Assembly: GCF_045291395.1 (NCBI RefSeq)
Contig: NZ_CP152342.1
Coordinates: 2,232,001 to 2,296,000, forward strand
From: MR-S7 sp000400995
GTDB lineage: Bacteria > Pseudomonadota > Gammaproteobacteria > Burkholderiales > Burkholderiaceae_C
Length of the DNA: 64,000 nucleotides
Reading direction: 5' to 3'
The notes under the pieces are model-generated. The model was not told where the DNA came from. It searched no databases and saw only the letters and a program-made list of their open reading frames with translations. Position 1 is the first letter of the stretch. Every line of letters starts with the position of its first letter. A program made the translations under genes and the position numbers. Below are positions 34,533 to 43,382 of this stretch, piece after piece.

Positions 34533-34934
34533 TCAGGCGGCTTCCATGGCCGCGCCGTGCTTGGCCTTGTAGTCGTTGACGGCGGCCTTGATCGCGTCTT
34601 CGGCCAGGATGGAGCAGTGGATCTTCACGGGCGGCAGCGCCAGCTCCTGCGCGATCTCGCTGTTCTTGAGCTGCGCTGCTTCGTCCAGCGTCTTGCCCTT
34701 GACCCATTCCGTGACCAGCGACGACGAAGCGATGGCCGAGCCGCAGCCGTAGGTCTTGAAGCGCGCGTCCTCGATGACGCCGGTGTCCGGGTTCACCTTG
34801 ATCTGCAGCTTCATCACGTCGCCGCAGGCGGGCGCGCCCACCATGCCGGTGCCCACGGTGTCGTCGCCCTTGTCGAACGAACCGACGTTGCGGGGGTTTT
34901 CGTAATGGTCGATCACTTTGTCAGAGTAAGCCAT
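34533..34934 (-). CDS. iscU: Fe-S cluster scaffold IscU
   Basis: The scaffold on which IscS-derived sulfur and iron are built into clusters. All ligands are present in the 133-residue protein: Cys37 (GAPACGDV), Cys64 (TYGCGSAIAS) and Cys107 (KIHCSILAEDA), with the HscA recognition motif LPPVK immediately before the last. A strong AAGGAG ribosome site precedes ATG 34934. It lies 19 bases downstream of iscS. Confidence 0.97.
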   Translation of the reverse strand: MAYSDKVIDHYENPRNVGSFDKGDDTVGTGMVGAPACGDVMKLQIKVNPDTGVIEDARFKTYGCGSAIASSSLVTEWVKGKTLDEAAQLKNSEIAQELALPPVKIHCSILAEDAIKAAVNDYKAKHGAAMEAA

Positions 34935-34953
34935 GGTGTGTTCTCCTTGTCTT

Positions 34954-36174
34954 TCAGTGGGCTGCCCATTGGATGGTGCTCAGGTCGACACCGTCCTTGT
35001 ACATCTCCCACAGGGGGCTCAGTTCGCGCAGCTTGGCCACGTTGTGGCGGATGACGGAGATCGCGTAGTCGATCTCCTCCTCGGTCGTGAAGCGGCCGAT
35101 GGTCATGCGCAGGCTGCTGTGCGCCAGTTCGTCGCTGCGGCCCAGGGCACGCAGCACGTAGCTGGGTTCCAGGCTCGCCGAGGTGCAGGCCGAGCCGCTG
35201 GAGACGGCCAGGCCCTTGATGCCCATGATGAGCGATTCGCCCTCGACGAAGTTGAAGCTCATGTTCAGGTTCTGCGGCACGCGGTGTTCCATGCTGCCGT
35301 TGATGAACACCTGCTCGATGTCCTTCAGGCCGTCCAGCAGGCGCTGCTGCAGGGCGCGGGCCTTGGCGTTCACCTCGTCCATTTCGAGCTTGATGATGCG
35401 GAAGGCCTCGCCCATGCCCACGATCTGGTGCGTGGGCAGCGTGCCGGAGCGCATGCCGCGCTCGTGCCCGCCGCCGTGGATCTGCGCCTCCAGGCGCACG
35501 CGCGGCTTGCGGCGCACGTAGAGCGCGCCCACACCCTTGGGGCCGTAGGTCTTGTGCGCGGTCATGCTCATCAGGTCGATGGGCAGGGTCTTCACGTCGA
35601 TCTCGACGCGGCCCGTGGCCTGCGCAGCGTCCACATGGAACAGGATGCCCTTCTCGCGGCAGATCGCGCCGATGGCGGGAATGTCCTGGATCACGCCGAT
35701 CTCGTTGTTCACGAACAGCACGCTCACCAGGATGGTGTCGGGGCGCAGGGCGGCCTTGAAGGCGTCCAGGTCCAGCAAGCCGTCGTCCTTGACGTCCATG
35801 TAGGTCACCTCGAAGCCCTGGCGCTCCAGCTCGCGCATGGTGTCCAGCACGGCCTTGTGCTCGGTCTTCAGGGTGATCAGGTGCTTGCCCTTGCCCTGGT
35901 AGAAGTGGGCCGCGCCCTTGAGCGCGAGGTTGATGGACTCGGTGGCGCCGCTGGTCCAGACGATCTCGCGCGCATCGGCGCCGATCAGGTCGGCCACGTG
36001 GCCACGGGCCTTCTCGATGGCTTCTTCGGCCTCCCAGCCCCAGGCATGGCTGCGCGAGGCGGCGTTGCCGAAGTGCTCGCGCAGCCACGGGATCATCGCG
36101 TCGACGACGCGCGGATCCACGGGCGTGGTGGCGCCGTAGTCCAGGTAGATGGGGAAATGCGGGGTCATGTCCAT
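34954..36174 (-). CDS. iscS: Cysteine desulfurase IscS
   Basis: PLP enzyme that takes sulfur from cysteine and passes it to IscU, TusA and other acceptors. The 406-residue product has the usual start PIYLDYGATTPVDPRVVDAM, the PLP lysine in SMTAHKTYGPKGVGALYVRR, and the mobile-loop catalytic Cys in VSSGSACTSASLEPSYVLRA. The ending WEMYKDGVDLSTIQWAAH is also typical. ATG 36174 and the in-frame ATG 36168 are both plausible. Second gene of the locus, downstream of iscR. Confidence 0.97.
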   Translation of the reverse strand: MDMTPHFPIYLDYGATTPVDPRVVDAMIPWLREHFGNAASRSHAWGWEAEEAIEKARGHVADLIGADAREIVWTSGATESINLALKGAAHFYQGKGKHLITLKTEHKAVLDTMRELERQGFEVTYMDVKDDGLLDLDAFKAALRPDTILVSVLFVNNEIGVIQDIPAIGAICREKGILFHVDAAQATGRVEIDVKTLPIDLMSMTAHKTYGPKGVGALYVRRKPRVRLEAQIHGGGHERGMRSGTLPTHQIVGMGEAFRIIKLEMDEVNAKARALQQRLLDGLKDIEQVFINGSMEHRVPQNLNMSFNFVEGESLIMGIKGLAVSSGSACTSASLEPSYVLRALGRSDELAHSSLRMTIGRFTTEEEIDYAISVIRHNVAKLRELSPLWEMYKDGVDLSTIQWAAH

Positions 36175-36237
36175 GGCTGGCTCAGGATCGGTTCTGGCTG
36201 GCGGAAAAAACGGGATTTAGCGAAGGCGTTGCAGAAA

Positions 36238-36774
36238 TCACGACTTGGCAAATGCATTGCCAAGGGCGAACACCGAGTTGGGCGCGTTCACGCGGATCGG
36301 CTTGACCACCGGCGTGGTGGAGATCGCACGGCGCGCGACGGGCTTGTCCTCGATCTGCACGCCCTTGGCGAGTTGGTCGTCCACGAGCTTTTGCAGGGTG
36401 ACGGAGTCGAGGAACTCGACCATGCGCTGGTTCAGCGATGCCCAGAGCTCGTGCGTCATGCACCGGCCGGCCTCGCCCAGGCAGTTTTCCTTGCCGCCGC
36501 ACTGGGTGGCGTCGATGGGCTCGTCCACCGAGACGATGATGTCGGCCACGGTGATGTCGGCCGCCTTGCGCGCCAGGGTGTAGCCGCCGCCGGGGCCGCG
36601 GGTGGATTCCACCAGCTCGTGGCGGCGCAGCTTGCCGAAGAGCTGCTCCAGGTAGGACAGCGAGATCTGCTGGCGCTGGCTGATGGCCGCCAGCGTGACG
36701 GGGCCGTTGTTCTGGCGCAGGGCCAGGTCAATCATGGCGGTGACCGCAAAACGGCCTTTGGTGGTGAGACGCAT
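36238..36774 (-). CDS. iscR: Fe-S-sensing Rrf2 regulator IscR
   Basis: A 178-residue Rrf2-family repressor that holds a [2Fe-2S] cluster and controls the Isc operon. The winged helix is MRLTTKGRFAVTAMIDLALR ... ISLSYLEQLFGKLRRHELVE, with wing STRGPGGGYTLAR. The cluster cysteines are in CGGKENCLGEAGRCMTHELW. ATG 36774 matches the family start. The predicted promoter (-10 at 36943-36948) leaves a leader of about 160 bases. A C-terminal extension of some 30 residues (ISTTPVVKPIRVNAPNSVFA) follows the core fold. Confidence 0.95.
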   Translation of the reverse strand: MRLTTKGRFAVTAMIDLALRQNNGPVTLAAISQRQQISLSYLEQLFGKLRRHELVESTRGPGGGYTLARKAADITVADIIVSVDEPIDATQCGGKENCLGEAGRCMTHELWASLNQRMVEFLDSVTLQKLVDDQLAKGVQIEDKPVARRAISTTPVVKPIRVNAPNSVFALGNAFAKS

Positions 36775-36923
36775 CGCAAGCTCCTTTGGTTTGGCTTGAT
36801 CGTTATGAAAACGCCATGGAGCGGGCTTGTGACCGCGTCCTGGCACCGTCCCCGCCCTTTCCCGCAAATCAACCGCCGCTGTGGCAGCCGTCTGGGGCCC
36901 TTCTTCGTGTCGTGGGGTTTGCT

Positions 36924-36948
36924 TTCCTGAGTAATTGACCCGAGTATA
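36924..36948 (-). promoter_or_regulatory. iscR promoter with likely IscR operator
   Basis: On the minus strand TGTGCTATACT reads as an extended -10. It overlaps ATACTCGGGTCAATTACTCA followed by GGAA, which resembles E. coli type 1 IscR sites as I remember them (matching ATA, ATTACTC and GGAA blocks). Feedback repression by holo-IscR is the expected function. Confidence 0.55.
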
Positions 36949-37011
36949 GCACAAATCCCTATTGTTTTTGTCGGGTAAATGAACCGCGCGGTCGCGTTTT
37001 CGCCTGCTCCG

Positions 37012-39093
37012 TCACGCCGCGACGTGGTCCCCGCCGTGGGCGCCGAAGACCCGGTCCTTGAGCTTCGCCAGCTGGTCGCGCACACGGGCTGCCTGCTCGA
37101 ATTCCAGGTTGCGCGCGTGCTCCAGCATGCGTTTTTCCAGCCGCTTGATCTCGCGCGCGATGTCCTTCTCGGACATCTCCTCCAGCTCCGCATGGCGCGC
37201 GGCCTCCTGCTCCAGGCGCTGCGCCTCCTGCCCCGTCTTCTCGCTGTACACGCCGTCAATCAGGTCTCTCACCTGCTTGACAATGCTGCGCGGCGTGATC
37301 CCCATGGCCTCGTTGTGTGCGATCTGCTTGGCGCGCCGGCGTTCCGTCTCGTCGATGGCTTTCTTCATCGAGTCGGTGACGCGGTCTGCATACAGGATGG
37401 CCTTGCCGTGGAGGTTGCGCGCCGCGCGCCCGATGGTCTGGATCAGGCTGCGCTCGGCGCGCAGGAAGCCTTCCTTGTCGGCGTCGAGGATGGCGACCAG
37501 CGACACCTCGGGAATGTCCAGCCCCTCGCGCAGCAGGTTGATGCCCACGAGCACGTCGAACGCGCCCAGGCGCAGGTCGCGGAGGATCTCCACGCGCTCC
37601 ACGGTGTCGATGTCCGAGTGCAGGTAGCGCACCTTCACGCCGTTGTCGGCCAGGTAGTCGGTGAGCTGCTCGGCCATGCGCTTGGTCAGCGTGGTAATGA
37701 GTACGCGCTGATTCTTTTCTGTGCGAATGCGTATTTCCTGCAGCACATCGTCCACCTGGTGCGTGGCCGGGCGCACCTCCACCTCGGGGTCCACCAGGCC
37801 CGTGGGCCGCACCACCTGGTCCACCACCTGGCCGGAGTGTTCCTTCTCGTAGTCCGCCGGCGTGGCCGAGACGAAGACCACCTGGCGCATGCGCCGCTCG
37901 AATTCCTCGAACTTGAGCGGCCGGTTGTCCAGCGCCGAGGGCAGCCGGAAGCCGTATTCCACCAGCGTGGTCTTGCGCGAGCGGTCGCCGTTGTACATGG
38001 CCGAGAGCTGGCCGATCATCTGGTGGCTTTCGTCCAGGAACATGAGGGCGTCGGGCGGCAGGTAGTCGGTCAGCGTGGGCGGCGGGTCGCCCGGCTGCGC
38101 GCCCGAGAGGTGGCGCGTGTAGTTCTCGATGCCCTTGCAGTGCCCGACCTCGCTGAGCATCTCCAGGTCGAACCGCGTGCGCTGCTCCAGCCGCTGGGCC
38201 TCCACCAGCTTGCCCTCGCCCACGAAGCACTTCAGCCGCCCGTCCAGCTCCTGCTTGATGGTCTCCACGGCGGCCAGCACCTTGTCGCGCGGCGTCACGT
38301 AGTGGCTGCTGGGGTAGACGGTGAAGCGCGGCACCTTCTGCTGGATGCGGCCGGTGAGCGGGTCGAACAGCGAGAGCGCCTCGATCTCGTCGTCGAACAG
38401 CTCGATGCGGATCGCCAGCTCGCTGTGCTCCGAGGGGAACACGTCGATGGTGTCGCCGCGCACACGGAACGTGCCGCGCGCGAAATCCTGCTCGTTGCGC
38501 GTGTACTGCATGCGGATCAGCCGCGCGATCACGTCGCGCTGCCCGATCTCGTCGCCCACGCGCATGATGAAGCGCATCTGCGTGTAGTCCTCCGGCGCGC
38601 CGATGCCGTAGATGGCCGACACGGTGGCCACGATCACCACGTCGCGCCGCTCCAGCACGCTCTTGGTGGCCGACAGGCGCATCTGCTCGATGTGCTCGTT
38701 GATGGCGCTGTCCTTCTCGATGAACAGGTCGCGCTGGGGCACGTAGGCCTCGGGCTGGTAGTAGTCGTAGTAGCTGACGAAATACTCCACGGCGTTCTTC
38801 GGGAAGAACTCGCGGAACTCGCTGTAGAGCTGCGCGGCCAGCGTCTTGTTGGGCGCGAACACGATGGCCGGGCGGCCCAGGCGCGCGATCACGTTGGCCA
38901 TGGTGAAGGTCTTGCCTGAGCCGGTCACGCCCAGCAGGGTCTGGAACACCTCGCCGTCGCGCACGCCCTCCACCAGCTTGTCGATGGCCTCGGGCTGGTC
39001 GCCCGCCGGCGGGTACGGCTGGAACAGCTGGAACGGCGAGTCGGGAAACTGGACGAACTGCCCGGCGGCGGGCTCGGTGGCGACTTCATGCAT
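37012..39093 (-). CDS. uvrB: UvrABC nucleotide excision repair subunit B
   Basis: The damage-verification helicase of excision repair, 693 residues. Motifs: LLGVTGSGKTFTMANVIA (Walker A), the beta-hairpin region YVSYYDYYQPEAYVPQRDLF (visible as FVSYYDYYQPEAY), MFLDESHQMIGQL (DExH), FVSATPADYEKEH, GINLLREGLDIPEVSLVAIL and QTIGRAARNLHGKAILYAD. The C-terminal UVR domain (EMSEKDIAREIKRLEKRMLE) binds UvrC. ATG 39093 is preferred over GTG 39111. No CTG-N10-CAG SOS box lies in the 109 bases between it and the divergent aminotransferase gene. Confidence 0.97.
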   Translation of the reverse strand: MHEVATEPAAGQFVQFPDSPFQLFQPYPPAGDQPEAIDKLVEGVRDGEVFQTLLGVTGSGKTFTMANVIARLGRPAIVFAPNKTLAAQLYSEFREFFPKNAVEYFVSYYDYYQPEAYVPQRDLFIEKDSAINEHIEQMRLSATKSVLERRDVVIVATVSAIYGIGAPEDYTQMRFIMRVGDEIGQRDVIARLIRMQYTRNEQDFARGTFRVRGDTIDVFPSEHSELAIRIELFDDEIEALSLFDPLTGRIQQKVPRFTVYPSSHYVTPRDKVLAAVETIKQELDGRLKCFVGEGKLVEAQRLEQRTRFDLEMLSEVGHCKGIENYTRHLSGAQPGDPPPTLTDYLPPDALMFLDESHQMIGQLSAMYNGDRSRKTTLVEYGFRLPSALDNRPLKFEEFERRMRQVVFVSATPADYEKEHSGQVVDQVVRPTGLVDPEVEVRPATHQVDDVLQEIRIRTEKNQRVLITTLTKRMAEQLTDYLADNGVKVRYLHSDIDTVERVEILRDLRLGAFDVLVGINLLREGLDIPEVSLVAILDADKEGFLRAERSLIQTIGRAARNLHGKAILYADRVTDSMKKAIDETERRRAKQIAHNEAMGITPRSIVKQVRDLIDGVYSEKTGQEAQRLEQEAARHAELEEMSEKDIAREIKRLEKRMLEHARNLEFEQAARVRDQLAKLKDRVFGAHGGDHVAA

Positions 39094-39202
39094 GGCGGCG
39101 GTCAACGGCACGCGGGGGCGGCCGTTAAAATTGCGGGTTGACCCGAAAGACTACCGTAGCTGGGGTCACGCCGTCCGATTTCTACCCTCCCAAGGACTTT
39201 CC

Positions 39203-40399
39203 ATGTCTCTGTTCACCGCCGTCGAAATGGCCCCCCGCGACCCGATCCTGGGTCTGAACGAACAATTCGCCGCAGATGCCAACCCCAACAAGGTCAACCT
39301 GGGCGTGGGCGTGTATTTCGACGACAACGGCAAGCTCCCCCTGCTGCAGTGCGTGCAGGCCGCCGAGAAGGCCATGATGGACAAGCCCGCCGCCCGCGGC
39401 TACCTGCCCATCGACGGCATCGCCGCCTATGACAACGCCGTCAAGGCTCTGGTGTTCGGCGCCGACTCCGACGTGGTCAAGGCCGGCCGCGTGGCCACCG
39501 TGCAGGCCATCGGCGGCACGGGCGGCCTGAAGATCGGCGCGGACTTCCTCAAGAAGATCAGCCCCAACGCCAAGGTGCTCATCTCCGACCCGAGCTGGGA
39601 AAACCACCGCGCCATCTTCACCAACGCTGGCTTCGAGGTCGGCAGCTACCGCTACTACGACGCGGGCACCCGCTCGGTGGACTTCGACGGCATGCTGGCC
39701 GACCTGAACGCCGCCGCGCCCGGCACCATCGCCGTGCTGCACGCCTGCTGTCACAACCCCACGGGCTACGACATCACGGCCGCGCAGTGGGACCAGGTGA
39801 TCGAGGCGGTCAAGGCCCGCGGCCTCGTGGCCTTCCTCGACATGGCCTACCAGGGCTTCGGCCACGGCATCCAGGAAGACGGCGCCGTCATCGGCAAGTT
39901 CGTCGCCGCCGGCCTGAACATCTTCGTCTCCACCTCGTTTTCCAAGAGCTTCAGCCTGTACGGCGAGCGCGTGGGCGCCCTCTCGGTGGTCGCCAACGAC
40001 AAGGACGAAGCCGCGCGCGTGCTGAGCCAGCTCAAGATCGTCATCCGCACCAACTACTCGAACCCGCCCACGCACGGCGGCGCCGTGGTGGCCGCCGTGC
40101 TGAACGACTCCGAACTGCGCGCCCAGTGGGAGAAGGAACTGGGCGAGATGCGCGTGCGCATCAAGGCCATGCGCCAGAAGCTGGTCGATGGCCTCAAGGC
40201 CGCCGGCGTGCAGCAGGACATGTCGTTCATCACCACGCAGATCGGCATGTTCAGCTACTCGGGCTTGTCCAAGGACCAGATGGTGCGCCTGCGCAGCGAG
40301 TTCGGCGTCTACGGCACCGACACGGGCCGCATGTGCGTGGCTGCCCTGAACAGCAAGAACATCGACTACGTCTGCCAGGCCATTGCCAAGGTCATCTGA
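39203..40399 (+). CDS. tyrB: Aromatic/aspartate aminotransferase (class I, PLP)
   Basis: A 398-residue class Ia aminotransferase that exchanges amino groups between aromatic amino acids or aspartate and 2-oxoglutarate. Family features are MSLFTAVEMAPRDPILGLNE, VNLGVGVYFDDNGKLPLLQC, HACCHNPTGYDIT, the PLP lysine in STSFSKSFSLYGERVGAL and the substrate arginine region near TDTGRMCVAALNSKNIDYV. The length and sequence match TyrB/AspC of betaproteobacteria; choosing TyrB over AspC is by resemblance only. ATG 39203 follows an AGGACTTTCC ribosome site. Its 3' end overlaps the frameshifted nucleotidyltransferase gene. Confidence 0.92.
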   Translation: MSLFTAVEMAPRDPILGLNEQFAADANPNKVNLGVGVYFDDNGKLPLLQCVQAAEKAMMDKPAARGYLPIDGIAAYDNAVKALVFGADSDVVKAGRVATVQAIGGTGGLKIGADFLKKISPNAKVLISDPSWENHRAIFTNAGFEVGSYRYYDAGTRSVDFDGMLADLNAAAPGTIAVLHACCHNPTGYDITAAQWDQVIEAVKARGLVAFLDMAYQGFGHGIQEDGAVIGKFVAAGLNIFVSTSFSKSFSLYGERVGALSVVANDKDEAARVLSQLKIVIRTNYSNPPTHGGAVVAAVLNDSELRAQWEKELGEMRVRIKAMRQKLVDGLKAAGVQQDMSFITTQIGMFSYSGLSKDQMVRLRSEFGVYGTDTGRMCVAALNSKNIDYVCQAIAKVI

Positions 40400-40993
40400 C
40401 GACAACGCGGCGCTGCGGCGCCGCTTCGTGGGCGAAGCGCTCCAGAACCCGTACAACGCGGCCATTCTGGAGCGCTTGCCGCTTCTGGGCCTGCCCGATG
40501 CCTGGCTGGTGGCGGGTTGCTTGTTCCAGACCGTGTGGAACCTGCGCTCGGGCTTCGCGCCCACGGCGCACATCAAGGACTACGACCTGTTCTATTTCGA
40601 CGCGGCCGACCTGTCCGCGCAGGCGGAGCAGGCCGTGCAGGCCCGGGCCAGCGCGCTCTTCGCCGATCTGCCCATCACCGTCGAAGCCAAGAACCAGGCG
40701 CGCGTGCACCTCTGGTACGAGGACTGGTTCGGCCACCCCTATGGCGCGCTGCGTTCGTCGCGCGAGGGCATCGAGCGCTTCCTGATCCCCTGCACCTGCG
40801 TGGGCCTGCAACCCTCCCCGAGCAGCAGAGCTCCGTGCTGCATGCGCCCAACGGGCTGGAGGAGCTGTACGCGGGCCTGCTGCGGCCCAACCCGCTGTGC
40901 CCGCACCTGCCGCTGTTCCAGGCCAAGGCGCGAAGCTACCGGGACCGGTGGCACTGGCTCGGCATCCGGCAACCTGCGGCCACGGCGGAATAA
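40383..40993 (+). pseudogene. Nucleotidyltransferase-family protein, frameshifted
   Basis: The first part reads as a DUF925-type nucleotidyltransferase-like protein: LQNPYNAAILERLPLLGLPD, AWLVAGCLFQTVWNLRSG, HIKDYDLFYFDAADLS, VHLWYEDWFGHPYGALRSSR and RFLIPCTCVGLQ. The conserved ending (VLHAPNGLEELYAGLLRPNP, LCPHLPLFQAKARSYRDRW) lies one frame over and stops at TAA 40991-40993. One base appears to be missing in the C-rich stretch 40811-40820. The start is uncertain: TTG 40383 overlaps the tyrB end. Function of the family is unknown; it is a cytosolic protein with a nucleotidyltransferase fold. Confidence 0.75.
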
Positions 40994-40995
40994 GC

Positions 40996-41043
40996 ATGTT
41001 TTTAGCCTCCAGCGCTTATCTAGCAAGCGCGGGCAGCTATCAA
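40996..41043. repeat. Short dispersed hairpin repeat, copy 4
   Basis: TTTTTAGCCTCCAGCGCTTA, TCTAGCAAGCGC, GGGCAGCTATCAA: core hairpin GCGCTTA-N5-CAAGCGC with the AGCTAT tail. It sits between convergent stops and supplies the stop codon of the dioxygenase gene. Confidence 0.72.
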
Positions 41044-41876
41044 CTCCAGAGCATCGACCGCATCGAGATCGACGCGCCCTGGAACCCCGTGTTGAAGAAG
41101 CGCACCGCCTCGCCCGGCTCCACGGCGCCCGCGGCATACAGCAGCGGCAGGAAATGCTCGTGCGTGGGGTGCGCGAGCTGCGCCATCGGCCCCCACTGCT
41201 GGAACTGCGCCAGCCCTTCCAGCCGGCCGCTCTGCACCTGGTCCACCACCCGCAGGTCGAACGCGTTGGCCCATTCGTAGGCCGCGTTGATGCCCGTGCC
41301 GGGACGCATGGCGTGCAGGTTATGCACCACGTTGCCGCTGGCCACGATGAGCACGCCGCGCTCGCGCAGCGGCCGCAGCTGCCGGCCGAGCGCCCAGTGC
41401 TCGGAGGGCGGGCGGGCGTAGTCCATGCTGAGCTGCAGCACCGGGATGTCCGCCGCCGGGAACAAAGGCTGGAGGATGCCCCAGGCGCCATGGTCCAGCC
41501 CCCACTCCGCTTCGTCCACGCCCAGCGGCCTGCCCGTCGCGGGCGAGCGCAGTTCGGCGGCCAGCGCCCGCGCCACGGCGGGCGCGCCCGGCGCGGCGTA
41601 TTGCTGCTCGAACAGCTCGCGCGGGAAGCCGCCGAAGTCGTGGATGGTGCGCGGCGCGGCCATGCCCGTCAGGAACCAGCCGCCGCGCGTCAGCCAGTGG
41701 GCCGACACGCACAGGATGAGCTGCGGCCGCGCGCGCGCCAGCAGCTCCGCGCCCAGGTCCTGCCAGGTGCGGCGCCAGGCGTTGTCCTCGATCGCGTTCA
41801 TCGGGCTGCCGTGGCCCAGAAACAGCACAGGCATGCGCGGCGAGGGACCGAGCGCCTCCAGCACGGAAGAAGTCAT
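41040..41876 (-). CDS. DODA-type extradiol aromatic ring-opening dioxygenase
   Basis: A 278-residue non-heme iron dioxygenase of the LigB/DODA superfamily (YgiD-like). Metal and active-site histidines lie in PVLFLGHGSPMNAIEDN, LCVSAHWLTRGGWFLTG, IHDFGGFPRELFEQQY, LDHGAWGILQPLFP, GNVVHNLHAMRP and AHPTHEHFLPLLYAAGA. YgiD cleaves DOPA-type catechols; the physiological substrate here is unknown. ATG 41876 is the family start, and the last codons run into a dispersed repeat. Divergent from the CoA-transferase gene. Confidence 0.9.
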   Translation of the reverse strand: MTSSVLEALGPSPRMPVLFLGHGSPMNAIEDNAWRRTWQDLGAELLARARPQLILCVSAHWLTRGGWFLTGMAAPRTIHDFGGFPRELFEQQYAAPGAPAVARALAAELRSPATGRPLGVDEAEWGLDHGAWGILQPLFPAADIPVLQLSMDYARPPSEHWALGRQLRPLRERGVLIVASGNVVHNLHAMRPGTGINAAYEWANAFDLRVVDQVQSGRLEGLAQFQQWGPMAQLAHPTHEHFLPLLYAAGAVEPGEAVRFFNTGFQGASISMRSMLWS

Positions 41877-41924
41877 GGAATTTCCTGAAACAATGCCCGC
41901 CATTGTGTTTCCAAGCCGCCCGCC

Positions 41925-42800
41925 ATGCTCCAACCTCTCGCCCACACCCGCATCCTCAGCCTGGCCTTGAACCTGCCCGGCCCCGCCGCCCTGCTGCGCT
42001 GCCGCCGCATGGGCGCCGACTGCACCAAGCTGGAGCCGCCCGCCCCGGCAGGCCACGCCAGCGCCGATCCCATGGCGCTCTACAGCCCCGGCGCCTACGC
42101 CGCGCTGCACGAAGGCATCCGCGTGCTGCAGGCCCACCTGAAGACCACCGAGGGCCAGGCCGCGCTGCAGGCCGAACTGGAGCGCGCGGACGTGCTGCTC
42201 ACGTCCTTCCGCCCCTCGGCCCTCGCCAAGCTCGGGCTGGGCTGGGAAGCACTGCACGCGCGCTACCCGCGCCTGTCGCTGGTGCGCATCGTGGGCACGG
42301 CGGGCGCGCGCGCCGAGGAGCCGGGGCACGACCTGACCTACCTGGCCGACGCGGGCCTGGTCACCGGCACCGCCATGCCTCCCACCCTCTACGCCGACAT
42401 GGCCGGCGCCCTGATGGCCAGCGAAGCCGTGCTGCAGGCGCAACTGGCGCGCGCCGCCACCGGCCTGGGCCAATGCGTGGAGATCGCCCTGGCCGACGCC
42501 GCCGCCTGGCTTGCCCAGCCGCGCGGCTGGGGCCTCACGGTGGCTGCCGGCGACGTGGGCGGCGCCCACGCGGGCTACCGCGTCTATGCCTGCGCCGACG
42601 GCCGCGTGGCCGTCGCGGCGCTGGAGCCGCATTTCGCCGCCCGCCTGTGCGAAGCCGCCGGCCTGCCGCCCGCCGCCGACCCGCGCGCCGCAGCCACGCA
42701 CGCGGCCATTGCCGCCTTCTTGCGCGGCCACAGCCGCGCGGCACTGGATGCGCTGGCGCAGGAGCGGGACATTCCGCTGCATACGCTGGCAAGCGATTGA
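41925..42800 (+). CDS. Family III CoA-transferase / acyl-CoA racemase-like (short)
   Basis: A 291-residue CaiB/BaiF-family protein. Residues seen are those of alpha-methylacyl-CoA racemases rather than formyl-CoA transferases: the His of GHDLTYLADAG and the Asp of LYADMAGALMASEAVL, plus LTSFRPSALAKLGLGWEALH and the distal GAHAGYRVYACADGRVAVAA. It is about 100 residues shorter than typical members and lacks part of the long connecting region, which is common among the small CoA-transferases of this group. Substrate unknown. The DUF1294 gene follows directly. Confidence 0.85.
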   Translation: MLQPLAHTRILSLALNLPGPAALLRCRRMGADCTKLEPPAPAGHASADPMALYSPGAYAALHEGIRVLQAHLKTTEGQAALQAELERADVLLTSFRPSALAKLGLGWEALHARYPRLSLVRIVGTAGARAEEPGHDLTYLADAGLVTGTAMPPTLYADMAGALMASEAVLQAQLARAATGLGQCVEIALADAAAWLAQPRGWGLTVAAGDVGGAHAGYRVYACADGRVAVAALEPHFAARLCEAAGLPPAADPRAAATHAAIAAFLRGHSRAALDALAQERDIPLHTLASD

Positions 42801-42874
42801 AGGGCCCCGCGCGCGCACGGGAGCGCAGCCGCTCCCACCCAGCTCCGCGCGCCCCAGCAGGCGCGGGCCTCGCC

Positions 42875-43219
42875 ATGGCCCTGATGCTGGGCTGGCTTGC
42901 CCTGCTGGCCTGGGGCGCCTGGACGCAGCGCTTTCCGCCCGGGCTGGTGGCTGCCGTGGCCGCGTTGAACGGGCTGACCTTCCTCCTCTACGCGGCGGAC
43001 AAGAGCGCCGCCCGGCGCGGCGCCTGGCGCACCAGCGAGCGCCGGCTGCACCTGCTGGCCCTGCTCGGCGGCTGGCCCGCGGCCTGGTGGGCACAGCAGT
43101 GGCTGCGCCACAAATCCGCCAAGGGCGAATTCCGCACGGTCTACTGGGCCACGGTGCTGCTGAACTGCGCGGGGTTCGCGGCCCTGGCGTGGCGGCCCGA
43201 TTTGCTTCGGTTTTCGTAG
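42875..43219 (+). CDS. DUF1294 small membrane protein
   Basis: A 114-residue inner-membrane protein of the DUF1294 family: LNGLTFLLYAADKSAARRGA, WRTSERRLHLLALLGGWPAA and the conserved end WLRHKSAKGEFRTVYWATVL are diagnostic. About four hydrophobic helices. Many members carry an N-terminal cold-shock domain; none is recognisable here, although the frame is open upstream to the CoA-transferase stop. ATG 42875 was chosen, but an earlier start such as TTG 42797 cannot be excluded. Confidence 0.8.
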   Translation: MALMLGWLALLAWGAWTQRFPPGLVAAVAALNGLTFLLYAADKSAARRGAWRTSERRLHLLALLGGWPAAWWAQQWLRHKSAKGEFRTVYWATVLLNCAGFAALAWRPDLLRFS

Positions 43220-43265
43220 CTGCCAGCGCTTTCCGGGCAAGCGCTCGAGGCCGATTTGACTTCAA
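43214..43265. repeat. Short dispersed hairpin repeat, copy 5
   Basis: GTAGCTGCCAGCGCTTTCCG, GGCAAGCGCTCGAGGCCGAT, TTGACTTCAA. The core is AGCGCTT-N5-CAAGCGCT. It starts at the DUF1294 stop. Beyond it, 43299-43325 forms a separate 9-bp stem (CGGCTGTCG / CGACAGCCG) of unknown function. Confidence 0.68.
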
Positions 43266-43382
43266 TCAACGGCGCACGCGGCGCGGCACCGTCCGACACG
43301 GCTGTCGCTCTGTCCCCGACAGCCGCACTCGCGCGCCTGCGGCTTCAATCGATGGGTATCCACAGAGATTTTGGAGCCCGCC

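Noticed and set aside
43351..43366. TATCCACA, a possible DnaA box
   Set aside because: A single 8-base match with no further boxes, AT-rich unwinding region or dnaA/dnaN genes nearby; no origin here.
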